Shown here: positions 1-9,552 of the stretch, in pieces
Layout of the letters: every line of letters begins with the position of its first letter
Position numbering within the stretch: position 1 is the stretch's first letter
Assembly: GCF_001045675.1 (NCBI RefSeq)
Contig: NZ_LEKT01000010.1
Coordinates: forward strand, 1-64,000
Origin: Megasphaera cerevisiae DSM 20462
Lineage (GTDB): Bacteria; Bacillota; Negativicutes; Veillonellales; Megasphaeraceae
Length of the DNA: 64,000 nt
Reading direction: 5' to 3'
Notes under the pieces: model-generated
The model's input: the letters and a program-made list of their open reading frames with translations, nothing else
What the model was told of the DNA's origin: nothing
Databases searched by the model: none
Position numbers and translations under genes: made by a program

Positions 1-3000
1 TCATTACCCGGGAGGATATCGTCAAGAAGCAAGCTAAATCCGTAGAGGATGTCATATTCAGTGAAACAGGCGTATCGCGGACCGTAGACGCGATGGGCCG
101 TGTTGGCGTGTCCATTCGCGGCGCCGAACCGCGTCACACCCTGATCCTTGTGGACGGACAAGCCGTCATGGGGGACTTTGCCAAATACTACGGTGCCGGG
201 GACGAGCTCCTGCGTCAGGGCACGGAAAACGTCGAGCGCATCGAGATCATCCAGGGTGCTGCCTCGGCGAAATACGGCTCCGACGCCATTGGCGGCGTCA
301 TCAACATCATTACCCGCAAGCCCGCGAAAACCGCCGGCATGGAGGTCAACGTAGAAGGCCGCCGCGTCAAGGGAGACAGCGACGTCTTTCCCTATCAGAA
401 CGTCTTTCTCCGCGCCGATTCCGGCCAGATGGGCAAGGTCCGGGCGACTATATTTGGCAGTAAGAGGGATGTATTGCCTATTTATGATAACAGCGGCATG
501 ACTCTGCTGCCGCCCAGTATCATGACGACGGACCTAGGCAATTATAAAAATTCTCTGCGTTATTACGGTACTATCTCTAACGTAGGCCTGGCCGCGGAAT
601 ATGACGTGAACGATCATAACACGATATCTTTTAATGCCAATCACTACAAGGAAGACCTGAAAAAAGATACGAAGCATACCAATATGTGGATGGAGCCATA
701 TCAACAATTTAAACGTACAGCAGACCGCAATACCTATGGTCTGTCGTGGAAGGGGAATAATCAAGGCAGTACGGACTGGAATGTAGAGCTGAACTATGCC
801 CGCATGAATGAAGATGATATTGCCCTGACCAGTGATTATCAAAAATCCATTTACGAAGGCAAGAATACCCTGAATTACGTCGACGACATCGACCATCGCC
901 AATACGACTTCAAGGCCAGTGCGAACACGCAGGTCAATGACCGGCACCTGCTCACCTACGGCGTGACTTATACCTATGAAAAGGGCGAAGGGAGCCGTCT
1001 GAAAGGTGCACCTGATACGGCTCAACAAGCTATCGATCCCTGGAACTATGACAAGAGCCTGAGTATTGACCAGAAGACGGGACAGCCTGGTTCATCAGTT
1101 CATGATTATCAGTATACTACTAATGAAAATGGTATCCCGCAATGGGACTATGACTATGAATATTATGGATATGATGGAAAAAATGAAAACTCTCAAAAAC
1201 CAGATTTTACGTATGATAAATATTTGAAATATTTTGGTAAGATAACTACAATGGGAGATGCTGATAGAGCCTATGCGTCTATGCCAGTAGAAATCCAGAA
1301 AAGTGCCCAAAAATTATACCAGCAACTAGTTAATGATCCGTCAAATAAAGGAAATTTGTTAGTGACTAATGTCAATTGGCTGCCACAAGCAATAGCTGCG
1401 TATTATCAAAATGGAGTTTCTTTCTTTAGTGCGTTAAATTTAAATGGAAAACAGTTTCAGGAAGTCTATAAATTTTTGCAAAATAAGCAAACAGTTGGAA
1501 GGGCCAGTATACGCAAGCAAAGCTTTTTTTTACAGGATACGTGGCAGGTCAATAAAGACACTGTTTTGGCTCCCATTATCCGTCTCGATCACAGCAGCCT
1601 CTTTGGTTCTACGGTGACAGCCAATATGGGCATGACCCATAACCTGGGCGGCAACAGCCACCGCCGCCTGAAAGCGAATTTTGGAACAGGTTACACCGAG
1701 CCGGGCATGGGCGAACTCTATTATAACTGGGAAATGTACAGCGGCAGTGCGGCAGGGTTGGGGACAGGCCGGCTGGGCTGGTACTGGATCGGCAATCCCG
1801 ACCTGAAACCGGAAAAATCCGTCAATATCGATTTGTCTGTGGAAGGGGAAAATGCCAATACCTATGCCCGGGCTGGACTATTTTACAATCGAATCAGAGA
1901 TTATATGACTACCTATTTTACAGGTAACTTAATAGATTTTCATCCGGAATTTAATGAAAATAATATGCAGGGATCTTGGAAATTTTTAAATCCTCCAGAT
2001 ATGATTTACAGCTTCAAGAATATTGGCAAAGCGGAAATTACAGGCTTTCAGGCTTCGGTAGAACAGAAATTCGGCAGCCATTGGAAAGGAAAACTAGGCT
2101 ATGCCTGGCTCCATGCCGTGAATAAAAGCGATCCCGACATGCCCCGTCAGCTCCTGGACAAGCCCCAGCACAAGATCGATATCGGCATCTCCTATGACAA
2201 TGTCAAAAGCGGCTGGAGCGGTTCTCTCTGGGGAGATTACTACATTAACATGCTGGACAGCAATTCCGTAGCTGGGAATGGCAATTACCTGATCTCCTAC
2301 TCTGATCCCAGTGATCCGACAGGAAACTCCTCTATTATCGAATATAATTTTGCCGAAGGAGGCAAGCAGACCTATCAAAAGAAGACCTTCGGCATTTGGA
2401 ACGTCATGGTCCAGAAGAAGCTGGACAAGGATTCCCTCGTCTATTTCGGCGTCGACAATCTCTTCAATCATCGTGACTATGACCGGGCCCTGCAGGAACG
2501 GGTCTACAAAATGGGCTTCAACATGAAATTCGGCTACGATGGACATAAGAAAGATGAAAAGAAAAAGACGGTTGTAACGAATGCCGTTGCAGAAGGGCAA
2601 GGAACGGGTGTTGCAGGCAAAGATGGCAAAGCGGTTGTACGTGCAAATGGGAAGATCGTTGCAGGAAGTGCGGCTGCAGAACCGAGAGTACCGCGCGATG
2701 CCTTTATTACGGCGCCTTTTGACGTGGACAAGAAGTCCGGCGTGGAACTGATCGGCGACTATCAGGCCCGCTGGAACGTCCATGGCGGCAGTGACAAGCC
2801 AAGCGCTACGGTTACAGCAACGACCCATGTAGGCGATGCGGCGAAAAATATGCTCGATCAAAAGGGCCACGGCTTTGAACAGCGCCTGCGCCTGGGATTT
2901 GACGCCCGCATTGGCGACAATACGAATATCACCGTTCTGGGAAGCGCTTCCGGCATGAGCGGCGTCGATACGAAGCACGACGTCAGTGACGCCAAAGGCC

Positions 3001-4604
3001 TGAACCATCAGCGTCTCGATATTGTCGATGTGACTCAGCATGCTGATAAGTGGGACTTCTCCATTGGCCGTCTTACGGAAGCTATGGGCGTCACAGGGTA
3101 CTGGTTTGGCAAGGAGTACGACGGTGGACGGGCTGTCTGGACCAGCGGCAAGAACCAGGTTCGCCTGGGCTACGGTGATTTCAGTTCCAGTACAGGGATT
3201 ACGGACAGTGCATATACTCATTCTATCTATAAAGAGTTTTATCGGGCGCCTACAGCATATGAGTTTATAGGATTAAATTTAAATATGCTTTCTAAACCGG
3301 CGGGAGAAGTAGAAAATGTAACTACCGATAACAATAATGTCTTATTCTATCAGCAATTGAAAAATGCCAAAACAGTGGAGGAACGGGCCGCAATTATAAG
3401 TCGAATGTATGATCTGGCATATAGGGCATATGGAAATAAGTTGTATGAAACTACGGCTGGGGCAACGAATATTGATATTTTCGGATCAACTGTCCAATAT
3501 GCTGGTAGTGGTAATCTGGCAACTAGGATAAGGCCGTCAGAGGTAAAAGATTTGCTGTTAAATCCCAGACAATGGTGGGATTCTAATCAGCAAACCATGA
3601 TAGATGGATATGTTCAATACTATAGGGACTTGATAAAAACGAATCAGCAACGTGATATTACATCGGAAGAAGAAGACGGTGTTAAAAAGGCTGCTAATAA
3701 AGCTTTAAAGGCAGATGGAGCCTATGAGGCATTTTACGAGAGAAATTATGATAGCGCAAATATTGGGGCAGGTGGGGAAGATGGCGATAATAAAGTAGTA
3801 GTTAATGGAATAACTAATACGGTTTTTCGTGTTCTTTGTTGGGGAGTACACACGAACGATGACAAGTCTTCATTGCCGCGAGGCCCGTTAGGTGATGTTA
3901 TTGGGGCAATCATCAAAGTTTCCGGTACAGAATTGCAAAAAGACACGATCCCGGCCATCGAACGGGCCGCCTACATCCAGGCGAAGCATTCCTTCTCGCC
4001 GGACTTCGGCGTCATGGCCTGGTACCTGCGCTCCACCGGCGATGACAAGCATAGTTTCGCAGCGGCTCACGGTGATACGAATGACATCGCCTCCTTTGAT
4101 CAGCTGGCCAACGTCTTCGGCGTTGGCGCCCAGTGGCATGTCGGCGACAAAGCTACGGTCTCCCTGGACTACGGCCAGAACCGCACCGACTTTGCCCGCT
4201 ATATGAACGGTCATACGATCTACGAAAATCACGAAGCGGGCAACTCCACCTTTGACTTTGGCGGCCGAGCCGCTGGCGGTACGCCCCACTTCTGGGTGGC
4301 CCGTGTCGACATCGGCAAGTCCGATACGGATAGGCCCGGCAGCTGGAATGCCTTCGCCGACTACAAATATTTCCAGCACGGCTCCTTCTTCGGCGGCAAC
4401 GGCACGGAAGGCGTGCCCGACCGCTATCTCGACGGCATCAAGAGCTTCACCGTAGGCGGCGGCTACGTCCCGGCCAAAGACATCCTCCTGGAAGCCTTCT
4501 ACACCTTCGACGCCAAGGGCATTGGTAAGCGCGACACGCTGTATGGCAGCGAAAACTTCAGTCTGGGAGACTACACGAGAATCCAAATGACATATCGTTT
4601 TTGA
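1..4604 (+). CDS. TonB-dependent receptor fused to a second porin-like β-barrel (5' end outside window)
   Basis: The reading frame is open from base 3, so the start, signal peptide and TonB box lie to the left. The first ~100 residues are a TonB-receptor plug, including IERIEII and YGSDAIGGVINIIT (nt 230-320). A 22-strand-type barrel follows and ends near nt 2535 with a typical terminal strand (YKMGFNMKFGY). A Lys/Ala/Val-rich linker (nt 2540-2700) then leads into a second outer-membrane barrel of about 630 residues with motifs resembling Negativicutes OmpM-type porins (FSIGRLTEAMG, DGGRAVWTSGKNQVRLGYG). This barrel ends in a terminal Phe (YTRIQMTYRF). The first half should take up a siderophore, cobalamin or other TonB-dependent ligand; the role of the second is unknown. 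Three stretches (about 1090-1510, 1900-2000, 3220-3890) are AT-rich and probably encode variable surface loops. The ligand cannot be named from sequence. Confidence 0.85.
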   Translation, partial: ITREDIVKKQAKSVEDVIFSETGVSRTVDAMGRVGVSIRGAEPRHTLILVDGQAVMGDFAKYYGAGDELLRQGTENVERIEIIQGAASAKYGSDAIGGVINIITRKPAKTAGMEVNVEGRRVKGDSDVFPYQNVFLRADSGQMGKVRATIFGSKRDVLPIYDNSGMTLLPPSIMTTDLGNYKNSLRYYGTISNVGLAAEYDVNDHNTISFNANHYKEDLKKDTKHTNMWMEPYQQFKRTADRNTYGLSWKGNNQGSTDWNVELNYARMNEDDIALTSDYQKSIYEGKNTLNYVDDIDHRQYDFKASANTQVNDRHLLTYGVTYTYEKGEGSRLKGAPDTAQQAIDPWNYDKSLSIDQKTGQPGSSVHDYQYTTNENGIPQWDYDYEYYGYDGKNENSQKPDFTYDKYLKYFGKITTMGDADRAYASMPVEIQKSAQKLYQQLVNDPSNKGNLLVTNVNWLPQAIAAYYQNGVSFFSALNLNGKQFQEVYKFLQNKQTVGRASIRKQSFFLQDTWQVNKDTVLAPIIRLDHSSLFGSTVTANMGMTHNLGGNSHRRLKANFGTGYTEPGMGELYYNWEMYSGSAAGLGTGRLGWYWIGNPDLKPEKSVNIDLSVEGENANTYARAGLFYNRIRDYMTTYFTGNLIDFHPEFNENNMQGSWKFLNPPDMIYSFKNIGKAEITGFQASVEQKFGSHWKGKLGYAWLHAVNKSDPDMPRQLLDKPQHKIDIGISYDNVKSGWSGSLWGDYYINMLDSNSVAGNGNYLISYSDPSDPTGNSSIIEYNFAEGGKQTYQKKTFGIWNVMVQKKLDKDSLVYFGVDNLFNHRDYDRALQERVYKMGFNMKFGYDGHKKDEKKKTVVTNAVAEGQGTGVAGKDGKAVVRANGKIVAGSAAAEPRVPRDAFITAPFDVDKKSGVELIGDYQARWNVHGGSDKPSATVTATTHVGDAAKNMLDQKGHGFEQRLRLGFDARIGDNTNITVLGSASGMSGVDTKHDVSDAKGLNHQRLDIVDVTQHADKWDFSIGRLTEAMGVTGYWFGKEYDGGRAVWTSGKNQVRLGYGDFSSSTGITDSAYTHSIYKEFYRAPTAYEFIGLNLNMLSKPAGEVENVTTDNNNVLFYQQLKNAKTVEERAAIISRMYDLAYRAYGNKLYETTAGATNIDIFGSTVQYAGSGNLATRIRPSEVKDLLLNPRQWWDSNQQTMIDGYVQYYRDLIKTNQQRDITSEEEDGVKKAANKALKADGAYEAFYERNYDSANIGAGGEDGDNKVVVNGITNTVFRVLCWGVHTNDDKSSLPRGPLGDVIGAIIKVSGTELQKDTIPAIERAAYIQAKHSFSPDFGVMAWYLRSTGDDKHSFAAAHGDTNDIASFDQLANVFGVGAQWHVGDKATVSLDYGQNRTDFARYMNGHTIYENHEAGNSTFDFGGRAAGGTPHFWVARVDIGKSDTDRPGSWNAFADYKYFQHGSFFGGNGTEGVPDRYLDGIKSFTVGGGYVPAKDILLEAFYTFDAKGIGKRDTLYGSENFSLGDYTRIQMTYRF

Positions 4605-4722
4605 GTGCGGCAACTCATATGACGGAATCCCTTTGTTATGGCAAGTTCCATGAATGGAACAACTCCCACGCGGCTTCCGGGTATCTTTTTCGGTATATGT
4701 GAAGCGTCATCCTTGTTTCGGC

Positions 4723-4750
4723 AAAAAAGACTGGGGAACCGGTCTTTTTT
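4723..4750 (+). terminator. Rho-independent terminator of the receptor gene
   Basis: A 12-bp stem (arms 4723-4734 and 4739-4750, one G-U pair) closes on a GGAA tetraloop, and its 3' arm ends in six T. It lies 119 bp after the receptor stop codon. Confidence 0.85.
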
Positions 4751-4799
4751 GTTATATACGGTATAGGAGCAGGCCGCAATGTATCTGATAACCTAAAGA

Positions 4800-5666
4800 T
4801 CATCGGTACGATACATAGCTGATAAAACGTTGTACAGACAAGGGGGCGTTTCTTTTATCCCGCAGGGCCAGGCCGATATTGCGGGAGGCCGGCACATCAA
4901 GTTTGCGCAGGACAATGTGATAAGGAATCCGTTTGAGAATAAGTTTGGGAAGAATGCTGATACCGAGTCCGCTTTCTACCATGGACATGATGGCGTAGTC
5001 GTCCCAGGTGGTAAAGTGAATGTCCGGCGTAATGCTGTATTGTTCAAAGAGATCTGATACATCACCTTGACACGTCTTTTTCAGCAGGAGAAAGGGCCAG
5101 TTTTCCAGGGCATGAATGGGTACCGCATCGTAATCTGTCAGGGGGTGATTTTCCGGCAGGACGGTCAGAAAAGGATCTTCTTCCAGAAAGACCGTATCCA
5201 ATGGCTTTCTGGCTGGCAAGCGAATAAAGCCGCAGTCTACCTGGCCTTTACTGATCCATTCTTCGATTTCATCGTAATCTCCGAGCTTCAGCTCATAATC
5301 CATATGGGGATAATCCTTGTGGAAGGCTTTGATGACGTTGGGAAGCCAATGAGTTGCGACGCTGGAAATGGTACCGATGCGAATAAGGCCTGCTTCCAGC
5401 CCTTTCAACTGATCCACCTGAGCTTGCAGCTTTTGGAATTCCTGACAGACCCTGGCCGCATAGGGAAGGAGACGAACCCCGTCTGAAGTGAGGCGAATAC
5501 CGCTGCGATCCCGTTCCAGCAGGGCGATGTGCCATTCATCCTCCAGATCGCGTATCATGCGGCTGATACCGGATTGTGAGTAGGATAATGCTTCGGCGGC
5601 TTTGGTGAAGCTGCCGTACTCCACTGCTTTTACAAAGGCCACATATTTTTGGATATTCATATCCAT
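4800..5666 (-). CDS. LysR-family transcriptional regulator
   Basis: This 288-residue protein has the usual LysR layout: an N-terminal winged HTH (residues ~4-63, with AAEALSYSQSGISRMIRDLE) and a C-terminal type 2 periplasmic-binding-like effector domain. The ATG at 5666 lies 11 nt after an AAGGAGG box; an ATG two codons later is a possible alternative. It is transcribed divergently from the EamA exporter at 5808, the classic arrangement for a LysR protein controlling its neighbour. The shared 141-bp spacer contains an inverted repeat suitable as its operator. The inducer is unknown. Confidence 0.92.
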   Translation of the reverse strand: MDMNIQKYVAFVKAVEYGSFTKAAEALSYSQSGISRMIRDLEDEWHIALLERDRSGIRLTSDGVRLLPYAARVCQEFQKLQAQVDQLKGLEAGLIRIGTISSVATHWLPNVIKAFHKDYPHMDYELKLGDYDEIEEWISKGQVDCGFIRLPARKPLDTVFLEEDPFLTVLPENHPLTDYDAVPIHALENWPFLLLKKTCQGDVSDLFEQYSITPDIHFTTWDDYAIMSMVESGLGISILPKLILKRIPYHIVLRKLDVPASRNIGLALRDKRNAPLSVQRFISYVSYR

Positions 5667-5700
5667 ACCAAATACAACCTCCTTTTACATCTGACTTTGT

Positions 5701-5750
5701 TATGCTTTAGATGATAAATATTTGCTTTTATCATGCTATAGATCATGATA
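5701..5750. promoter_or_regulatory. Candidate LysR operator in the divergent spacer
   Basis: The inverted repeat TATCATG-N8-CATGATA (5729-5735 and 5744-5750) fits the dyad spacing of LysR sites. A related direct copy (ATGCTTTAGATGATA) begins at 5702, giving two imperfect copies of an ATGCT(T/A)TAGAT core. The site lies between the two divergent start codons. The assignment to this regulator is by position only. Confidence 0.5.
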
Positions 5751-5807
5751 CACTAAGGCCAGTGAGCACACAAGATATATGCATGAATTGACTGGGAGGG
5801 ATAGGAC

Positions 5808-6680
5808 ATGGAGCAGGCATTGTGGAAGTACCTTTTGTCATTGTTTATTTTTGGATCGAATGGCATTATTGCAGCGTATATACATGTACCCAGTTTGCAT
5901 ATTGTATTGCTGCGGGCCTTGATAGGTGCTATTTCGTTAGCAGCAGTCTTTTTATGTATGAAAAATAGGGTAACCGTATTTCACCATCCGCGGGATTTGT
6001 TTTATTTGGTATTGTCCGGAGCCGCCATGGCGGGAAACTGGGTGTTTTTATTTGAAGCCTATGATCTGATCGGTGTCAGTGTGGGGGCCGTTCTGAATTA
6101 CTGCGGTCCGGCGATTGTTGTTTTATTATCTCCTGTAGTGCTGCATGAGCGTCTGACGAAGGCTAAAGTGGGGACTCTCACAGCGGCTATGGCGGGAGTG
6201 GTACTTATCGGCGGGCAGGCGGCTGTCAGCGGTTTGAATCTGCCGGGTCTGGCCTGCGGCCTGGCAGCGGCGTTGTTTTTTGCCGGCATGGTACTGCTTA
6301 ATAAGCTGATTCGCCATATACACGGACTGGAGTGCGTAGTGGTTCAGCTTGTGACGGTCTGTATCGTTCTGATTGGGTATGCCAGTATAAAACAAGGGTT
6401 ACATATTTCTTTTTCAGAATCGGATGTGGTTCCTGTAATATGGCTGGGGATTTTAAATACGGGCATATGTTATTATTTGTATTTTTCTTCCATGCGTACC
6501 TTATCTGTGCAGACCATTTCCATCTGCGGATATTTGGAACCGCTGGCAGCTATTTTGTTGTCCGGCCTGCTGCTTCACGAGACTATGGGAGCGCTGCAGT
6601 GGCTGGGAGCTTTTTTGATTATCGGCGGTGCCGTATGGTGTGAGTGGAGGAACCGGCGGCAACTTTCGTATAGTCTGTAA
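5808..6680 (+). CDS. EamA/DMT-superfamily membrane transporter
   Basis: The 290-residue, strongly hydrophobic protein has about ten predicted transmembrane segments arranged as two EamA repeats, as in drug/metabolite exporters of the YdcZ/RhaT/RarD superfamily. The second repeat begins near residue 145. The ATG at 5808 follows a GGGAGGGATAGG purine-rich stretch. It is divergent from and probably controlled by the LysR gene at 4800-5666. Members export amino acids or other small metabolites; the substrate cannot be predicted from the sequence. Confidence 0.88.
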   Translation: MEQALWKYLLSLFIFGSNGIIAAYIHVPSLHIVLLRALIGAISLAAVFLCMKNRVTVFHHPRDLFYLVLSGAAMAGNWVFLFEAYDLIGVSVGAVLNYCGPAIVVLLSPVVLHERLTKAKVGTLTAAMAGVVLIGGQAAVSGLNLPGLACGLAAALFFAGMVLLNKLIRHIHGLECVVVQLVTVCIVLIGYASIKQGLHISFSESDVVPVIWLGILNTGICYYLYFSSMRTLSVQTISICGYLEPLAAILLSGLLLHETMGALQWLGAFLIIGGAVWCEWRNRRQLSYSL

Positions 6681-6775
6681 TACCGGCAGCAGAATAAAAC
6701 AATATATTTTGTGCATGATGATGGTTTTTTACAAGATTTGCGTTGTATTTCATGGCATAATAAGGTTAGCATACG

Positions 6776-6817
6776 AAGAGACAATGAAGTCTGATATAGA
6801 TTTTATTGTCTCTTTTT
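6776..6817 (+). terminator. Rho-independent terminator after the EamA gene
   Basis: The arms AAGAGACAAT (6776-6785) and ATTGTCTCTT (6805-6814) are perfectly complementary, with a 19-nt loop. A T run follows. It separates the exporter from the binding-protein gene at 6849. Confidence 0.75.
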
Positions 6818-6848
6818 GCATTTTTTATTATGATTCGGAGGGATTTAT

Positions 6849-7694
6849 ATGATACATCGTAAATGTAAGCTGATCCTGTGTGCGTGTGCAGCTGTTCTGA
6901 CTATGCTGGCAGCCGGCTGCGGGTCATCATCTGATTCTGTCAAAAGCACATCGCAGGATAAGCCAAAGCTCGTGGATACGATCAAGTCCAGAGGCGAATT
7001 GGTCATCGGCACGGCGACAGGGTATCCACCGTATATTTTTTTGGATACATCAAAGCCCGGCAAGGTATACGCCGGATTGGATATTATGCTGGCACAGAAG
7101 GTGGCCGATAAGCTGGGAGTCAAATTGAAGGTTCAGGATATGGTTTTCCAGGCGTTGCTGTCTTCACTGTCTTCCAATAAGGTGGATCTGGCTATCGGCG
7201 GCATCAATCCGACGGACGAACGCCGCAAGACCTTTGATTTTTCCGACGTGTACCTTGTTTCTCATAATCGGATGATTATCCGGAAAGCCGATGCTGATAC
7301 ATATAAAACTATTGCAGATTTCAAAGGGCAGACCATCGGCGTGCAGAAATCATCGACGCAGGAAAATGTGGCACAGACGGAAATGCCTGACAGCAAGGTG
7401 GCGTCGCTGGCATATGTACCGGATGCCGTTCTCGAACTGACCCAGGGCAAGGTGGCCGGTGTCATTGCCGAGGATGTGGTGGCACAGCAGTATTTGATGA
7501 TGAATAGTAATTTGATGATGCTGGATATTACTTTCCAAAAAGACAAGAAAGAATCGGCGATTTGTGTAAATAAAGGAAATGAAGATTTGCTGGCTGTATT
7601 GAATGAAGTCATTAAAGAGGAAAAGGCCAATGGAGATATGGATAAATTTCTGGATGAAAGCGACAAGCTGGCTGTAGGATTGGCCAAGCAGTAA
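6849..7694 (+). CDS. Extracellular solute-binding lipoprotein, amino-acid ABC type (SBP_bac_3)
   Basis: A 281-residue protein begins with a lipoprotein signal peptide and lipobox (LAAGC, Cys at about residue 24). The mature domain resembles polar-amino-acid binding proteins: RGELVIGTATGYPPY near the start, GGINPTDERRKTFDFSDVY in the middle, and a conserved Asp in the first lobe (AGLDIMLAQK). GGAGGGAT precedes the ATG. No permease or ATPase gene is adjacent, so it is an orphan that must use a transporter encoded elsewhere. It lies 16 bp before the RocB-like peptidase and is probably cotranscribed, suggesting uptake and hydrolysis of an amino-acid-like compound. Confidence 0.88.
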   Translation: MIHRKCKLILCACAAVLTMLAAGCGSSSDSVKSTSQDKPKLVDTIKSRGELVIGTATGYPPYIFLDTSKPGKVYAGLDIMLAQKVADKLGVKLKVQDMVFQALLSSLSSNKVDLAIGGINPTDERRKTFDFSDVYLVSHNRMIIRKADADTYKTIADFKGQTIGVQKSSTQENVAQTEMPDSKVASLAYVPDAVLELTQGKVAGVIAEDVVAQQYLMMNSNLMMLDITFQKDKKESAICVNKGNEDLLAVLNEVIKEEKANGDMDKFLDESDKLAVGLAKQ

Positions 7695-7710
7695 GGGAGT
7701 AGTGAAACGC

Positions 7711-9363
7711 ATGTTGAAGGCTGTCATGTTTGAAGAAATGAAAGAATTAACTAAAAAGCTGGTTGCTATTCCCAGTATCAACGGTTCGTCAGGTGAAGCG
7801 GCCATTGCCGATTTTATATACGGGTATGTGTCCGGTATGCCGTATTTTCAGCGGCATCGGCAGGATGTATTTACCCAGGCGCTTCCGAAAGATCAGCTGG
7901 GCCGGAAAAATGTGTTTGCTCTGCTGCGGGGAACTAAAGGAAACAGCAAAAATACGCTCATTTTTCATGGACATATGGATACGGTTGGCGTTGAGGATCT
8001 GGGTACGCTGAAGGAGTTTGCCTTTGATTGCGACCGTCTGGCCGAAGAAATGAAAAAGCTTCCCCAGACAGAGGAGGTACGGCGGGATTTGGAATCGGGA
8101 GAGTATTTATTTGGCCGCGGCGCATCGGATATGAAGAGCGGCGATGCGGTGTTTCTGGTTTTGCTCAAACATCTCAGCGCGCACCCGGAGGAACTGGACG
8201 GCAATATATTGTTCATGTTTAATCCGGTGGAGGAAAATCATCATACCGGCATGATTACGGGTCTGGAGATATTGAAACAATTTCAGGAAAAAGAAGGGCT
8301 GCAATATTTGTTTGCTGTCAATAATGATTATATATGCCCCTTGTATGCCGGGGACAGCAAACGCTATATTTATACAGGCACGATGGGAAAAATACTACCC
8401 TGTATGTATGTATTGGGAAAGGAGACCCATGTCGGACAGTGCTATGAAGGTGTCAACGCGGTTAATTTGGCATCGCGTATCGTTCAGGCGATTGATTTGA
8501 ATGCGGATTTGTGCGATGCGTACGACGGCGAGCTGGCGCTGCCTCCTGTAGCGCTGAAGCTGCGGGATTTGAAGCCGTGGTATAATGTACAGACGGCCAG
8601 GGAGGCTTTTGCCTATTTCAGCTATATGATTGAAGACGGTGAGACGGCGGATATCTTGCATCGTCTGCGGGACCTGTCGCAGCATATTCTCGATGATATG
8701 ATAGCCTGCCAGCAGGAACAGCTTCAGACGTATTCGCAGGCGGCAGGTATACCGTACAAACCGCCTGCGTTTGAGGGCAAGGTATATCTTTTTGAGGAAT
8801 TGATGGCGTTGGCGGCAGAACGGGAATTAGTACATATAGAACAAAATCTGGCGGAATTGGCGGTTCGGGGACGAGAGAACCATGATGATGCGCGGGATAT
8901 TGCGCTGGCTGCCGTGCAAGAGTTGTGCCGCCAGCTGCAGCTGAGCGGCCCGGCAGTCGTATTGTTTATTGCGCCGCCTTATTTGCCTCATAATACGCTG
9001 CATAGGGACAAGCCGGATGAAGCGCTGCTTATGAAGGGACTGGAGCGTATTGCCGGGGATATGTCAGCGCAGACGGGAGAAACCTTTGAGGTGCTTCACT
9101 TTTTCCCAAGCTTGAGTGACAGCAGCTATTTGAAAATCGATGATAGTCCGGCTTCCGTCGCTGCTTTGACTCATAATTTTCCTGTGCATGAACAGCTTTT
9201 TCCGTTGCCTATGGATATGATACGGCAGTTGTCTATCCCAGGTATCAATTACGGCTGCTATGGCAAGGATGCGCATAAGCGCACGGAACGGTTGTATATG
9301 CCATATAGCTTTGGCATTTTACCGGAACTTATCCTTAAAACTATTTATACGTATTTGGCGTAA
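7711..9363 (+). CDS. M20-family metallopeptidase, RocB-like
   Basis: At about 550 residues this is longer than ordinary M20 peptidases and matches the RocB (arginine utilisation protein) subfamily in length. Metal-site motifs are visible: FHGHMDTVG, GRGASDMKSGD and the Glu-Glu pair in FNPVEENHHTG. The frame is open from a GTG at 7702, but the ATG at 7711 sits 11 nt from AGGGAG and is preferred. The upstream binding protein probably belongs to the same transcript. RocB-like proteins are assigned to amino-acid catabolism, but the substrate is not established and no arginine genes are seen nearby. Confidence 0.8.
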   Translation: MLKAVMFEEMKELTKKLVAIPSINGSSGEAAIADFIYGYVSGMPYFQRHRQDVFTQALPKDQLGRKNVFALLRGTKGNSKNTLIFHGHMDTVGVEDLGTLKEFAFDCDRLAEEMKKLPQTEEVRRDLESGEYLFGRGASDMKSGDAVFLVLLKHLSAHPEELDGNILFMFNPVEENHHTGMITGLEILKQFQEKEGLQYLFAVNNDYICPLYAGDSKRYIYTGTMGKILPCMYVLGKETHVGQCYEGVNAVNLASRIVQAIDLNADLCDAYDGELALPPVALKLRDLKPWYNVQTAREAFAYFSYMIEDGETADILHRLRDLSQHILDDMIACQQEQLQTYSQAAGIPYKPPAFEGKVYLFEELMALAAERELVHIEQNLAELAVRGRENHDDARDIALAAVQELCRQLQLSGPAVVLFIAPPYLPHNTLHRDKPDEALLMKGLERIAGDMSAQTGETFEVLHFFPSLSDSSYLKIDDSPASVAALTHNFPVHEQLFPLPMDMIRQLSIPGINYGCYGKDAHKRTERLYMPYSFGILPELILKTIYTYLA

Positions 9364-9382
9364 GCGAACGGCCATTGAAGAA

Positions 9383-9449
9383 AAAAAAACAGCAGATAAT
9401 GAGACAGTGCACGGCAGAAATGTATTTTCTGACAGTGCGCTGTTTTTTT
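9383..9449 (+). terminator. Rho-independent terminator (long hairpin)
   Basis: The arms AAAAAAACAGC (9383-9393) and GCTGTTTTTTT (9439-9449) pair perfectly. The 45-nt interior contains a second hairpin (CAGAAA/TTTCTG). It ends the binding-protein/peptidase transcript and isolates the pst operon. Confidence 0.8.
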
Positions 9450-9552
9450 GCGCGCGGTGAAATAACGTAATGATGGTAAAACAGAAAATTATGGCATTGA
9501 ATATGGCAGAATCCGTGTATAAAAGCAGCATTGTTAAAGAAATGGTAACATA

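Noticed and set aside
2094-3221. Long minus-strand ORF (375 codons) inside the receptor gene
   Set aside because: It lies opposite well-supported receptor and barrel coding sequence, has no ribosome site or recognisable domain, and looks like a shadow of the plus-strand gene.
3888-4613. Minus-strand ORF (241 codons) over the second barrel
   Set aside because: It is antisense to GC-rich barrel sequence with clear protein motifs on the plus strand and shows no motif of its own.
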